From Theristus sp. LFF4_11 (lineage: Eukaryota > Nematoda > Chromadorea > Monhysterida > Xyalidae), in assembly GCA_030248135.1 (NCBI GenBank), contig JASANC010005482.1:113049-177048 (forward strand): 64,000 nt of DNA. The letters are read 5' to 3'. Below the pieces are notes generated by a model. It was not told where the DNA came from and did no database searches. It saw nothing but the letters and a program-made list of their open reading frames with translations. This document shows, piece by piece, positions 35,017-48,100 of this stretch. How positions within the stretch are numbered: position 1 is the stretch's first letter; every line of letters starts with the position of its first letter. The position numbers were made by a program, and so were the translations under genes.

Positions 35017-38000
35017 TCATTTTCTCTTGGTGTCCTCAGACGCACGCTCTGCCGGTTGCGGATCGGTCCTGCTCGGCGACTGTTGTTGGTGAGGATGATT
35101 GAGCGAGTTGCGGTCGCTGTTGCCGGTGCAGCCGGTGGCGCTGCTGCAGCCTGTCGCCGTCGTCGTGTCACTTTTGACGGTCTCGTTCGAGCTGTCCAAC
35201 AGCAACGACGTGTTCTGATGGCTGCTGACATTCAGCATTGTCGGTGGCGGAGTCCCGCCGGGTGACCCGGGCGACTGCTGGGGCGACGTGTCCCCGCTGC
35301 CGCCTGCCTCTTGCGCGCGCATGCTGAAAACAGGCAGCACTCTGTGCAACTTGGGTTCTGGCAATGCTGCGTTCCGCATTCTCGCCCTCAAAATTACATT
35401 GTACACAATTAACTCCAAATTATAGGGAATCAGCTGTTTGGTTGGTGGTCACGTGATGCATGTTTTCTGTACAGGCATTGCTGTGGAAGCCGAGTTTGGT
35501 TTGCACAGAAAGCGTGCATACCATAATCACCAACGAATCAGCTGAAACCCTATAATTTGGAGTTCCACTATGTGCAAAATATATGCTCGCTAAAACAGCG
35601 GGCCTTAGCAGTTTTGGTGAACGTCATTCGACTTACCCGAACGGGTAAAGTTTCGCCGCTTGCGCATGTTGATTGTTGGCGAGCGCTGCTCTCCAGGCGG
35701 CCTCGTAGTACGGGAAGGGCGATGCCTGCGAGATGGAGGGCGCTGCGAACGCGCCAGCCGGTGCCGCACCGGGGTACATGCCGGCGACTGCAGCGGCGTT
35801 CAGCATGTACGCGTTAAGCAGATGCGGGTCCGGGTACGGCCACGCAAGCGCCATTCGTTGGCGTTTGTCTTTCATGCGACGATTTTGAAACCACACCTGC
35901 AAAGTGGCACACCGATATCGTTTCTGGAGCGGTTCTCGTTGATGAAATACTGTTTGAGGCTGTCGTTAAACCTGCAATGTGTAATCTGGTGCAAGTGCAT
36001 TCCCCTTTCTCTTGTGCTTGCTTCTCACACGTTTTCACGTTTCCATCAACGTACATAGCTGAGAAAAGCCCGTGTGCACGAACAAGCGGAGTGACGCATG
36101 GAGCGATTGCAGGCGTTTTATTTGGTGTACAAGTGTCGCTGTACTACAGGAAGTAACACTTTTGGACGACCACACGTCACACGTGTGCCTCGTTTGACAA
36201 ATGTCCTCTGATGCGTAGCAATTGTCTTTTCGTGTGCGCCACAGATTCAAATAAGATAAACTGCATATCATATTATTTTCAATACTACGCCCAATTATAC
36301 AGCGCGTGTCCGGCGGCCTCCAGCGCTGCTGCTGTCGTTTGTGTATTGTTGCATTACTCACGACAGCACGCGGGCGCAAAACACACAGAGAGGTCACAAA
36401 TCTAATATACAACAATCAATTTGTTACGCACGTTTAAAAGTGCATTTGAAATTGTTTTTCGCGACGACTGGTCCCAAGCGGCGCAAGCAGATACACGGAC
36501 GCACTTGCAAAGTCAAAGATGAACGTGCGGGCGCGTGCGGCGTGTGTATCAGAGACGCGATGAAGATGCCACAGCACCGATTACATCGCGTCAGCGTTTG
36601 CGGTTGGTGTTGGCGAGCGCAGCGACTACGGTAGGCGCATGGCGACGCACGTCGTTTATACTTCAATCAGCTGCTGCAGGGCCGGTTGCGAACGACTGAT
36701 TGCTTTTGTGCTTTATGTATTGCCACCGCAGACGCACAGCGCGTCGACCGACTGCGCCCGTGCCTGCGTGTCCATGATATCATGCGCAGCCGCTATATCC
36801 GCCCCTACATCTCTTTCTTGCTGGCCGGGCCATTCCATTGCGTTCGCATACTATCTCAATCATATCGGTCTCTAAGAAATCTTAATGGTTTGCGCCGATG
36901 CGCGCAGCGGGTTTGGTGATACGCATGGGTAACAACATGTAGCCTGTACCGCTTTTCCATGGTTCGTTTTGACAGTTTTAATTCAGAGAGCCAACAAGGC
37001 GAATGCCCATAACAAATCACCGCTGCGCCGCCACGAATTACGCTGGCCAATTTGGCGCACGACGCAAAAGCGCATACAACTGTACATGCTAACAATGCTG
37101 CCGCTGTGCGTGCGACGCGTCCGCATGGAAACCATGAGCGCACATCAGAACAGTGCGCGCACGCCAATGAACCGTTTTCGACCGGGCACCACCGATCTTA
37201 TGTGCACGATAATTCGCGTTTCGCGTGTTCACTGCGAGTGCACCGGCTCTCTCGTCTTCGGCGCCTTGCTTGTATTGCATTTTAGCACCCCGCGGGAAAT
37301 GAAGGCAAACTGAAAAACTATGTGCACTCTGCGAGAGCGTGCGTTTTGCTCTGACGACTTCACTCCGGCCCCGATTGTGCCAGCCGATCTCATCATAACG
37401 CACAGCTAAACGGTGTATACTTGATGTATGCGGAATTGACTGCACCGAGCAGACACTTTGCTCAGCACAGCATTTGCGTCGTATCATGACAACGTGGCTA
37501 CGGTAATTGTCAAATGGAAAATTTTCAAAGCGAAAGCACCAAACCTTGATTGTGCTTTCCGGCAGATTCAGCTGTGCGGCCAGCTCGCATCGCTTCGGCC
37601 GTGACACGTAGTTCTCGCGCGCAAACTCCTTCTCAAGTCGACCGATTTGCTCGCGTGTGAACGCCGTTCGATAGCGGCGAATCGCCGATGGATCGTCGCG
37701 GTCTGCAATGCAAACGGGAAGCAGCCGTGAAAAGGCAGATGGCAACATTTCAATATGTACAGACTTGCAGACTTCCCACTTGTGTTGCTCTCAATCCCCC
37801 TGAAACTGCAGTTGCAAGAAAATCTCGCACTTTGTTGTCGGTTTATGTTAAGTTCTCTTGATCTGAGCGCAGATGCTTGCGTTAATAGCATGTAATTGCT
37901 ATGGTGTTTTAATTGTGCAGCTTCTTCTAATCTGAGACTCGACGCTGTCGACAGCTGCAACTGTATCAGGTGCTGTGGTCGTTAAAAACTGATGCGCCAC

Positions 38001-41000
38001 AACGACAGACAACGTGCAATGTATCGATTATCCAAAATCACTGTATGTGTTCAATTACACAAAACACTCTATTGCTTCGTTCAGTCATGATCCAAATGGT
38101 TGTAAAGAACAAATTATCAGCTCTCATGCTTGCATGGGACACACTTGCGTCAGTGCAACTGCTGCTGCTGCTGATGCCACGATGATGTCGAAGAGGTCAA
38201 TCATAGCAATGAAAACATTTACGAGCATTTATGCGATTGAAACAAATTGTCACAATGGTACATATTGACACTGAAACAGCGAATTAAAAGCTGAATAACC
38301 GAAAACATGCATTCACCGATGCACGGCGTCTAGCCGTCTGTACGGTTGTAAACATTCACGCCGATTGTATGGCATGATTGCCCTTATAGCACACAACACA
38401 AATCGGCACAAATCCTTGACGGCTACGGTAGACGAACAGATAGATTACAGCATGTTCATTATTTGTTTGTGTGTGCCATAATTTGAGTGCTTTGTACGAT
38501 GCCGCAGCATGTTATGCTATGTATACTTCTACCGTAGGATCGAGGCTGATTTAACACGACCCAACGTGCAATCAGCTCACAATTACAATGAGAATATCAT
38601 GTCACATCAGAGAAATGCGATTGAGAGATATGACCGGTGGGCGTGAACGTGTATTTTGCTGTTGTTCAAGTTCCACATAAATAATTGCATATGTTTAAAG
38701 GGACACAATATTTTTACGATGGTGCACATTACAACAGGGAAACGTCGTCGGCAAAAGTGTGTGTGTGCGCGCGCACGGCTGTCTGAGCCTGACTTATAGA
38801 AATCGGTGGAATCCGCTTTTTTGTGCTCGCCACAAATGACACGCCGATTTAGTGGTCGGATAATAACACGATCACGTTGGCTCGTTTACACATCGTAGAC
38901 GACACTTGCATGTACAAATGAACATACGTGCGTGCAGTTCTCATCTGTGTCTCAGTGCTGTCGTTCATGCGCCCTTTGATAGTTCTTGTTTTCGTTTATG
39001 CTTTTATTGCCATTTTGCAAAACACACAGACACTCACACGCCTCATAAAAACTTCTCAACTCCATCAGCCGTCGACCACCGTGGGCCGAGTATGTACATG
39101 TACAATGTATGTGTGCTTTGCACGGCGCATTATAATAGGACACAAATTGAGTTGAAAAACGGTCGTAAAGCACTGCATTATACTGCACGTCGGCCGCGTT
39201 AAACGACGGAAATTATAGACACGATAAATATAAGTGTTGAAAACAGCCAGTGCACATGTAAATGGTTGTAAATTGACTCAACATGCATCCGCTCTGATTG
39301 CACATACCAACCCACCGGCAGCACGAAAACTGGAGGCGGCATGCGGTGACAAATGAAAATGTGTTTGATTGCTAGTTTGTTCGTTGCTTTTTGTTCAGCG
39401 AAAAATAATTGTCGCTGTTATATCGACATGATACTTGTTCAACATAATATCAGGAGGCAATGTAATTTTTGTCGCAAACATGCCCATGGATGATAGTTTC
39501 ATGTTGTTGACGGCAAACTATTCCGCTGAGGTACATGTAACTTTTAATAGCAACCTCAGTACCGCTTTTTACGAGCAATTCAATGAAACAAACTTGTCAG
39601 CGTTTCGTCACTGATCATAATGCACACGATGCACATGTACACATACGTTTGTGGTAGAAACATGCAAACACAATGCAATCGTCAATATGTTCATGTTGGT
39701 TTTCAAGGCGCCAAACTGATAATAGGCGCTACAGTATGTAGCTAAACAAAACCCTTCTATTCGTCCACTATTATGTGAAATGTACAAAAACATATTTTGT
39801 TCAAAAGCTACTTAATTGTGTTTTATTATTGTTGATTTTGTACTGTACATGTTCAATGTATGTGCATACATGTACACACACGTATCATGTACAGAGTGGG
39901 CCAAAAAAAGGTTCCATTTTCAAACTGCTGTCACTGGCTGGTATTTCAATATTATGAGCTGAAATTTTCAGCATTGATAAAACATGTGATGCCATTTTTC
40001 TGACAAAATTTTTATCCAGTTTGGTCAAGTAGATTCAGTTTTACAGCACAATGTTTAAAAATTCCCAAATTTTCAAAAAAACGGATTTTTAACCAAGAAT
40101 TTAACAACGAATCATTGCTCATAGACATCCAAATCATCATCAAGGTTTGTCGTCCGGCAGCGGCTAGATGGAATTTTACGCGAAACTGGCGAGTCACTGC
40201 AGAAAAACTTTCAGATTGCTCCCACCAGATCGCACACCAGACCCGTTGTTCTGCTGTCCACTTAAACATGACGAAACTGCAGAAAACTGAAACTGAAACA
40301 CTTTTTATTCAAACCGCAGAAAAACTTTTCAAAAGAAACAAATTAACAGACAGAGCAACACAGAAAACAAAAAATCAACTGAACAATTCTTTCTGTCGCA
40401 GTCGCATGGCTGCTGACTCGAGTCCGTTGTGAAACATCAGAATTTCGCCCGAGGTGCTCAAATGCTATTCAAGTGTGAGACCTTTCAACTCTGAGCGCAT
40501 GATTTGAACTATCACGGGTATCCAAAAAGACCTATTTGTCACCTTCGCAACAGTTTCAAAATTGAATCACGCACCTTGATACTAATTTTTGCACTCATTT
40601 CAGTCAATTTGTTGATTTTTCGAGCTTTTTAGAAAATCTGCCACAGTGAGCGCTAGGAATTATATATCGAAAAAAAAATTTTGTCAGTAAAATGGCAACA
40701 CATGTTTTATCAGTGCTGAAAATTTCAGCTCATAATATTAAAACACCAGCCAGTGACAGCAGTTTGAAAATGGAACCTTTTTTTTGGCCCACCCTGTACA
40801 TTGTATTCTGATGGATTGGGTGGTTGTCATGTGTGTCGTATAAATAAGAAAAACATCTAAGTTTCAGATAAAAACTGGCGATCGAAGCTGATCTTAATCA
40901 ATACGGGTGTGTGATTGCACATGAAAACTGTAGCCGTGTGCCACTCCCGTTTTGTTTGTTCAAAAATTACCTACAGTTCAACAATTACCCTGTACATATA

Positions 41001-44000
41001 CAACATGTTGGCCTTGACAACGGTCTGGTCACACTGTTGCAACCGCTGTCATCGGCTAACACGCTTATCAAAACACGCAACGTCCAACGGAATTATGTTC
41101 AATTATCACTTTGTTGTCATTGCATGAGGTGTGAAAGTTCCGCTGCCAATGCAAGTGCAATGCAAATGCACATGCGAAATCGCGCTCACGATTGACATTG
41201 TTGTTGAAATGACATTGTGTCACGGTGATTGCTGATAAAATAAATGCAATAATCGTTGTGTTATCAACAAATTCCATACTTTGGCTAAACTCAACACATA
41301 CATACCTACATGTAGTGGATTATCACCGGAGTTAATGATGCCTGTTGGAATACATACTAATTCAATGTGATAGACTATTCATTATTATCGAACTGATTTA
41401 TCATGTGTGCATGTGCTAATCGTGCATGCATAATGCGATCAACACCACGAGAAATGCCCTTCGACAAAACAGAAATGGTGTAAACATTAAAACGATCGTG
41501 TTGGTGAAAATTCGGCAGCTGCAGAATGAATGAGATACAAAAAATTTTTGTCCGTCGATTTAAAAATAGGCTCGTGTGACAGCTCATACCGCATTTGGCA
41601 ATCTTAACGGAGCGGATCTTACATAATTTCTTGCTGTTCCAAACACATCAATCTTGTCTTGCACATTGAGAATGCTAAGCGGAACCGATTGCGGGGCGTG
41701 GCGGGGCTCACACATAATTAAACATGCGCATTGTGAAGCGCACAGTTTTGCAGCATGTCTATTCAGTTGTTGTGAGCGATTCGGCTTATCAATTAGCTTA
41801 AGATACATGCGCATTCACGGTCAATCAGATAAACATAAACGCCCATTAAAACACACACAATATTCGGATCATGCTGATTTCTTAATCCGTCAAAATAATT
41901 GGCCCAACTGTATGAGCAATCGATGAATTGCGCTCGCTTATTTCGCCACTCCATTCTGCATGTATATCCAATCATGTTCGATATCATATCAGCCACCCAC
42001 CACATACAAACAACATTCAGTGCATATATGCGCTTTAGAAAACGGTTCGATTTATGGCTTTCAATTACCCCGTAATGTTGTCGCTACGTACAATGAACGT
42101 GCCGATTTCAAATGTCATAATGTCAAAAGCGGATACTGTCACTACTGGAAATTAGGAGTCAGTCATTGATTGTATTAAAAACTGTTTTCTTATGGTTGGC
42201 ACTTGCTGGAGACACCATGTGATTACATACATACATGTACTTGTTATGCACGTATACATGTGCACATAGACATTACTCATACATAAATACCATAGATACA
42301 GTTCGCAACTCATAAAAACAGTGCAGCATTATGTTGAAAGGTTTTGGTTGGACAACAAGTGACGCGGTGCAATGTAATTTGTAAATTTACGCATTATTCT
42401 TATTGGACAAATTAACATTTTGCGTATTAGACATGCAGTTACACGCGCACACAAGTGCACACTTTGCAATGGTATTAGAGATGCTAAAGTGTGTACATGT
42501 ATACATACGCATGTGTGGTGCATACATTAACATTGAAATGTACAAGTACAAACTATCCAATCAGTAGACGTCAATTAATTAAACTTTTCGAATGCAAGGT
42601 ACATGAAATATTGAGTCGCAAACAAGGGCGTCATAGAATGAGAAACAGAGAACTGTGTAGTTGAACGTAATTGATTGCCAGAGCCAGACTATTGGTACAA
42701 GGAAACAGCAACGCATCCTGAGACACTGAAGAATTACTTTTCAATTAACGAGTAAACGTTTATTATGTAGAATTGTGGTCGCTGCACACAGACCTGTTGT
42801 CGCCGACCCGGGGTTATTACAAATTATTTCTTGCGCTTTAATGAATTAATTGATTGAAATTGATAAAGACAATTTTAATTTTCTACACACAGGGGCACAT
42901 TGTTCTGTGGTGAGTTTTTGGCGTTACGGTAACGGATTAGAGCAATTTATTCGTGCCGGTTAGAAATTGACAGAGAGGCGCTTCGTACATGCGCACTGAG
43001 TGACAAAAAATAATTTTAATTAATTCAAAAATTACAAGAATCGGCGCATTGCATTTGAGAAACATGACAACCGTGTTGTAGCGCTGGTTTATGCGAAAGT
43101 TACATGTATGTAATGCATACGGTACATGAGTACAGTCAAAATTTACATGCAAGTTCATGAAAGCCACTAAAACGAAAACGGCTTACCTACAAAGATTTGA
43201 AAATGTGGTGACATTCACAAAAACCAGCAGAAAAAAATCAGTGATTTTAAAATTGTTTGTTTTGACAAAAATGGACTTTTAACAAAGTAAATCAACTGAA
43301 AGAAAGAATACAGGGTGTTGCAAAAAAATCACAATCAAAAAAACGGATTGTTCTCGAGTTTAGTTCAACATCTTGGAATGAAATTATGGACACTGCTTGA
43401 AGATGTTTGTTATTATTTGTGTAAAAATTTTCATTTGAAGATGCTACACTACATCCCAACAACGCGGCCTGAACCGTTGAATTAAGCAACGTAACAGCAG
43501 CACAACGCAGTAACGTTAAAAGTTTAGGTTTATTTGGTCATGACAAGCCAAGAAGGAAGAACACTCCACACAACAAAGAACCATTTAAAGTTAATAACGC
43601 AACCGGTTGATGAGCGCAGTGCATTCACGTAGAAAAAACAGTGGCGAAGAGGTGTCCGGTGTCCTGACCGTCTAGGTGTTCCGTGTCCCAGAAATAAAAG
43701 TTGCTCAAAACGCCGATTGCGGTGTTTTCATTTTTTTCGGAATACGCGGGGGACACATCCAATAAAAATGTAAAAAACCATTCCAAAAGTCATTCTATGC
43801 CAAAAATACATTTTAAAATCCGTTCCATGCCATAAATCCATTTCAAAATGTTGAAAATTTGCACAAAACTAAAAGGGGCATTCATGAAGCATTATTTAGT
43901 GACCGCGTAGATATGTTTTAAAATAGCTAACGCGTCACTAAATACTGCATCATGAATGCCGCTTAAATTGGTCTTTTCTGCTTCTTTGAGAACTTTTGGC

Positions 44001-45132
44001 ACAAATATTTTGGTGTGGCATAATATTTGGCATGGAATGAGTTTTAGAATGGATTGTGGAATCGATTTTGGAGTGGATTTTGGCGTTTTTTCATGAGTGT
44101 GCAAAACACCACGCGGGACACCTGGGCGGACAGGACACCGGGCAACTTTTTTTTGCGTTTTTTGCACCGTTGTTGCCTGCTGTGTAGATTTTGTTACGCG
44201 GGACGTAAACAAACGGCATTTCATTTTGCTAGTGTACCTCAATTAGAACCGCAGAACGCTATTTTATTGGCAGCTTATCAACGAACTCAAGTGATTCTGC
44301 GGGTGTACAGACATACGGTATGACCGATTAAACATGGCATCTTTTTTCAAGGTGCAAGGAGCGCGCGAAATTTGAATGAAAGAGAAAATTAATTAGAAAC
44401 CAAACTGTGTGTCAAATTTGATGTGCTTTTTTAAACTAATTGATTCTTCATGCTACTCTGTTGATTCTTTGTTCCGTGCACACACGACTAGAAAAAAAAT
44501 CTGGCATCATTGAAAAAGACAACTTCTAATCTGCGACTAATCCCGCCTTGATGGAAAATACAAGGACGCTCTTAATTATTTGACCATACTGTACGTCACT
44601 GACCGATGTTGTTGCCAGCCGCGTTGTTCGTAGCCGCTGCATTGCCGTTGTTGCCCGTCTGTTCACTGGCGCTGTTGCTGGTGCCGATCCGGTTGCCGGG
44701 CGGCGTCGTGTCGTCGTGCGTGTTCGGGCGTCGCAGAATGTCGCCCACTTGGTGGTGATGGTGATGGCCGGACGTGGCCACGGTCAAGCCGCCCAGTGGG
44801 CCGCCGTTGCCGGGGCTGCTTGTGTTCGTGTTGTTGTTGTTGTTGTTGGAAGCAGCCAGCGTACGATGGAACAGTCCGGCGGCAGCGAGCGACGATGACG
44901 CCGTTGCTGAGAGTGCGCCGGGCGGATGCGCGCTCGAGTGGTGCAGTGCCGTGGGCTGGCCAGCGCCCACTGCCGCCACGAGCATCTGCGCGGCGTTGCG
45001 TTGCTGTGCGGCGAGCGCACTGAAGTGCAAGCCGGCGGCGGTCAACTGCGCTGGCACACTGGGCGCTGCAGACGCGACGGACTTGCTTGGGGCTGACTGG
45101 ATGAGACTCTCGATGTTCGCGAACGACTGCAT
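35017..45132 (-). CDS. eve: Even-skipped/Evx homeobox transcription factor
   Basis: Four minus-strand exons: 45132-44604, 37702-37545, 35896-35637 and 35323-35017. All phases match (1, 0 and 2), giving 417 residues. The homeodomain spans about residues 184-243: [37 protein letters not shown], then [20 protein letters not shown]. The Eve-class features RYRTAFT, ENYVSRP and [10 protein letters not shown] are diagnostic (vab-7 in C. elegans). The intron between homeodomain residues 46 and 47 is a common homeobox position. Exon 1 opens [12 protein letters not shown], an eh1-like repression motif, then Ala/Asn/His-rich sequence. Exon 4 encodes a Pro/Ser/Thr tail ending in KRK. It should act in posterior patterning and neuron identity as a DNA-binding repressor. 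Intron 1 is 6.9 kb. Assignment of exon 1 rests on phase, strand, domain style and the absence of another partner. Confidence 0.93.
35402..35570. mobile_element. MITE family B, copy 2, in eve intron 3
   Basis: Left AACTCCAAATTATAGGGAAT, right ACCCTATAATTTGGAGTTCC: an inverted pair related to 33637-33777. It fills over half of the 313-bp intron between eve exons 3 and 4. Confidence 0.7.
39890..40799. mobile_element. Mariner-like element with long TIRs and a transposase relic
   Basis: Both ends carry about 115 bp of inverted sequence: left TACAGAGTGGGCCAAAAAAA and CTGCTGTCACTGGCTGGT, mirrored at the right and ending GGCCCACCCTGTA. A minus-strand frame (40269-40012) starts [18 protein letters not shown] and continues [14 protein letters not shown], resembling the N-terminal helix-turn-helix of mariner-type transposases. 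The catalytic domain is missing, so it is inactive. It sits in eve intron 1. Confidence 0.7.
43308..43330 (+). other. Isolated mariner-type terminus
   Basis: TACAGGGTGTTGCAAAAAA resembles mariner ends, but no inverted partner is found nearby. Probably an eroded fragment. Confidence 0.3.
43873..43972. mobile_element. Short palindromic element, second copy
   Basis: GGGGCATTCATGAAGCATTA is inverted at the right end (TACTGCATCATGAATGCCGC) with TTTAGTGACCGCG/CGCGTCACTAAA inside. It belongs with 21046-21108. Confidence 0.6.
44314..44593 (-). mobile_element. MITE family A, copy 4, next to the eve 5' splice site
   Basis: Reverse orientation relative to copies 1-3: starts TACGGTATGACCGATTAAAC and ends AATTATTTGACCATACTGTA. 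The eve exon 1 donor (GTCAGT) begins at 44603, so only about ten bases separate donor and element. Confidence 0.8.
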
Positions 45133-48100
45133 TGCGACTGTGCTTGCTGTGTGCGATCACGGACACTTCCGTCGCGATTATTGGCAATTAGCTGAAACAG
45201 TTGAATGCAACGCATCGAATCTATCAAATTGAAGTTTTAACGATTTTGAAAGAAATATAAACTGTTTCGCAGTAAGCACACTTGAAAAGCCAAGAAACAA
45301 ATTGTCGACCGAAATATGGACGAAAATCGACCGAAAATCGACAAAAAATCATGTGAAAGCTGCACTGAAAAGGGCAAGCAGCAACATTGCTGCGTGATTG
45401 GTGTCATAAATACTGTAAGCATGTACACATCTCTGTCTATTGGTGTGAGAGATTACCAACACTGCCGTGACACTTGTACGCACGCACGCACACGCACGCA
45501 TGAGCCTCGGTCCGCCCACTTGCCCGCGTGCAGCCAATCAGCGCAAAATACACTCGTGCAACACGCAGTTCGGTGCCGAAACCGATCGGGCAAACGTAAA
45601 AAGTCAAATCAAATGAAATGCACTTCGAGTGATGATTTGCCGCTGCTGAAATTATTGTCTGCAGAGGCTTTTCTTTTAATTTTGCTTGTTATGTCGAGGA
45701 CTGATTAGCTGATAATTATTGCCGATAACGACCACTCTGCGTATATAGCACGGTTGTTGTGGCTTTTCAGTAGATTACTATACTGCGTTGTTATACACGT
45801 ATGCTTGTTTGAGTCTATCGGGTGCACTGGTAATAAGAAGGTAATCAACAAGATTTGCTTGCTCGCTTTCTGTCCTGTGCAAGAGTGGATTAAGCTGAGG
45901 TGAGTTAGAGTGGTTGCGTTTTGAAAAGCATCACAGCAATAATAATACAACCGAGTGTACATATATTTATTGATAATGCTGTTATTATGATCGTTTGTGG
46001 TGCGCTCAGCACGCATGCAATGCAATATAGATTATTACCATGGTGCGGCGTCTTACATCGTGAATCATTGTTATTATATTACTTTTTCTTTGATCGTTCA
46101 GCTGCGCGTTCGGCTCCGGTTTGCGCTGATCTCAATTGCAGATCATGCACAGGCAGACGTCGTAATTGGCCAATTGTACTGTCGATAATCGAAGCCTCAT
46201 AAGACAACGAGAAAAACCGATGGTGGCTCAGGCAAAGTAATCAACGAAATTAGTAGGCATTTCGTTGCCGCAAGTTGGCCGATCAAATTTATGACACAAT
46301 ATTGTAAAACAATGCTGAGCAAACGAGATGATTGAAATTACAAGTGTAACTGAACGTATTGAAGTTAATAATCATGCAAGGCCCCGTGTTGCCGTAACTT
46401 AATCACACCCCCTCCCTCTACAGTCACGTATGTTCAACAACCATCATTGCAATGATGATATGCTTCATCACACAAAAATAATACAACCGTTTATAATGTC
46501 AGTCAGTCATTCCAGTCGTCAAATGAAAAGTGGGCGTAATAATTTCAAAAATGCAAGGTTCGATCAGAGTTGATGACCACAAACAATTGGATTCGTCAAA
46601 AAAAATGATCACTGTTGAGCCAGCGATTCTAGCTGACTGATCGCCAATGTGGATGTGATTCGTTCTTGATGGGATAAACCCATTTGTTAAAGGAAAACGA
46701 AACGTATCTTTTTGAAAGTCAGCATCTTGCCGTGTGATGCGTCAGTCGCCCCGACAGTTTATGACCGCTCGTTACCGTCGCGCTAGCAAAACTCATAATA
46801 TGCTGGCGCTCATGTTTGCTATGCTCGGTGATCATACAAACGTTACACACGCAGTTTTTGTTCAAACGTTGATGTTTGTTCCCATGATGACTGTGTGCGT
46901 CTGCAGTATGCGCAAATACAACCGTAAAAACGCTGCTGCACCGTGTTAATCGGCACGGCCGCGTGCATTTACTGGAATCGTCGTTGATCGTTTGCATTTG
47001 CTGTTTTGATGGACTGCGCGTCATTTGGCGTTTTATGTCATTTTCGGCAATTTTCATGACGAGAAATTTGCTGCTCGTCATCGGTCATAATCATGCATAT
47101 GGGCAAAATCACGGGCAAAACAAACAGAACGTGCGTGCCGTGCCGTGCGTCTGTCGGTGCACGTTGATTGCGTAATCATCGATTCCACTCTGCCTCGCCA
47201 CATTTACCCCAATGAAGTTTTGTCGCGTTCTGTAACCTGTGTCTGTCCGCTTATGCCGCCCGCCCGCCCCCCGGCAGCGGTATATGACCGAAACTAACAA
47301 CACTGTGTCGACTAAAACTTGACAAACTTTTTACGAGTGTATGTATTACTGTAGTTAATGCGTAATTTGTTTCATTACGACATAACAATTCCAAGAATGA
47401 ATGGACGCAGCGCAGAAACAGTCTCTCTGAAACGATGATACACCTTGTGTGTCGGCTGCTCTCTTTGATGCAACGCCGCATTATAATGCCATTTATAAAA
47501 CTAATAAATACTTACTCATGTTTTTCCATTATGTATGCTACAAATAAATAAATCGCTACGGCATGCCTCCGCTCCGCCGAATCGGTCACAAACTGCCGCA
47601 CGTGTTTCTCTCCATTAGTCGACAATTGCTGGCAAAAAACGAATCATGCTGAAGATCTGTCCTGTCTCATCTTATAGATTGCCGTTTACGGCTGCGTTGA
47701 GCGACTCCAAACTCAGCCGAGACGACAACGATCAGCGACCGTTTTGCGGCAGTGTGAACAATATTTGCTAAAAAAGGTATAGCATTTCTCGCGCCTGGCG
47801 CACTGATTTTTGGAATAAGGGACGATTATGACGTTTATGAAAAATAAAATTTCAACTGCAGTAAAAAAACAGACCGTTTTTTTTTGCCACACCGTTTGAT
47901 GAGGACAAGTAAAGCAAAAAAATATGTCGGCACAATTTGTCCAGTACAATTTAGTGCGCACCAACAACTTGTTGACAGTTTGTTTGATGTATAGTGATCA
48001 TGCACAATACAATGTGTCATAAAATGTTTTATTACGGTGTAAAATGGCGGCAAGTGGTAAACGCCTCTGCTTACAGTAACCGTGCCCCTGCGGCCAGGCG

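Larger units (their letters stand above)
37703..44313. promoter_or_regulatory. Large eve intron 1, candidate cis-regulatory region
   Basis: About 6.9 kb without coding signal apart from one transposon relic (39890-40799). Repeated TACATGTA and GTACATGTAC palindromes occur near 39091, 39533, 39845, 41310, 42233, 42494 and 43103. AATTAATT homeodomain-type sites occur near 42572, 42843 and 43016. Enhancer function is inference from position and motif density. Confidence 0.35.
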
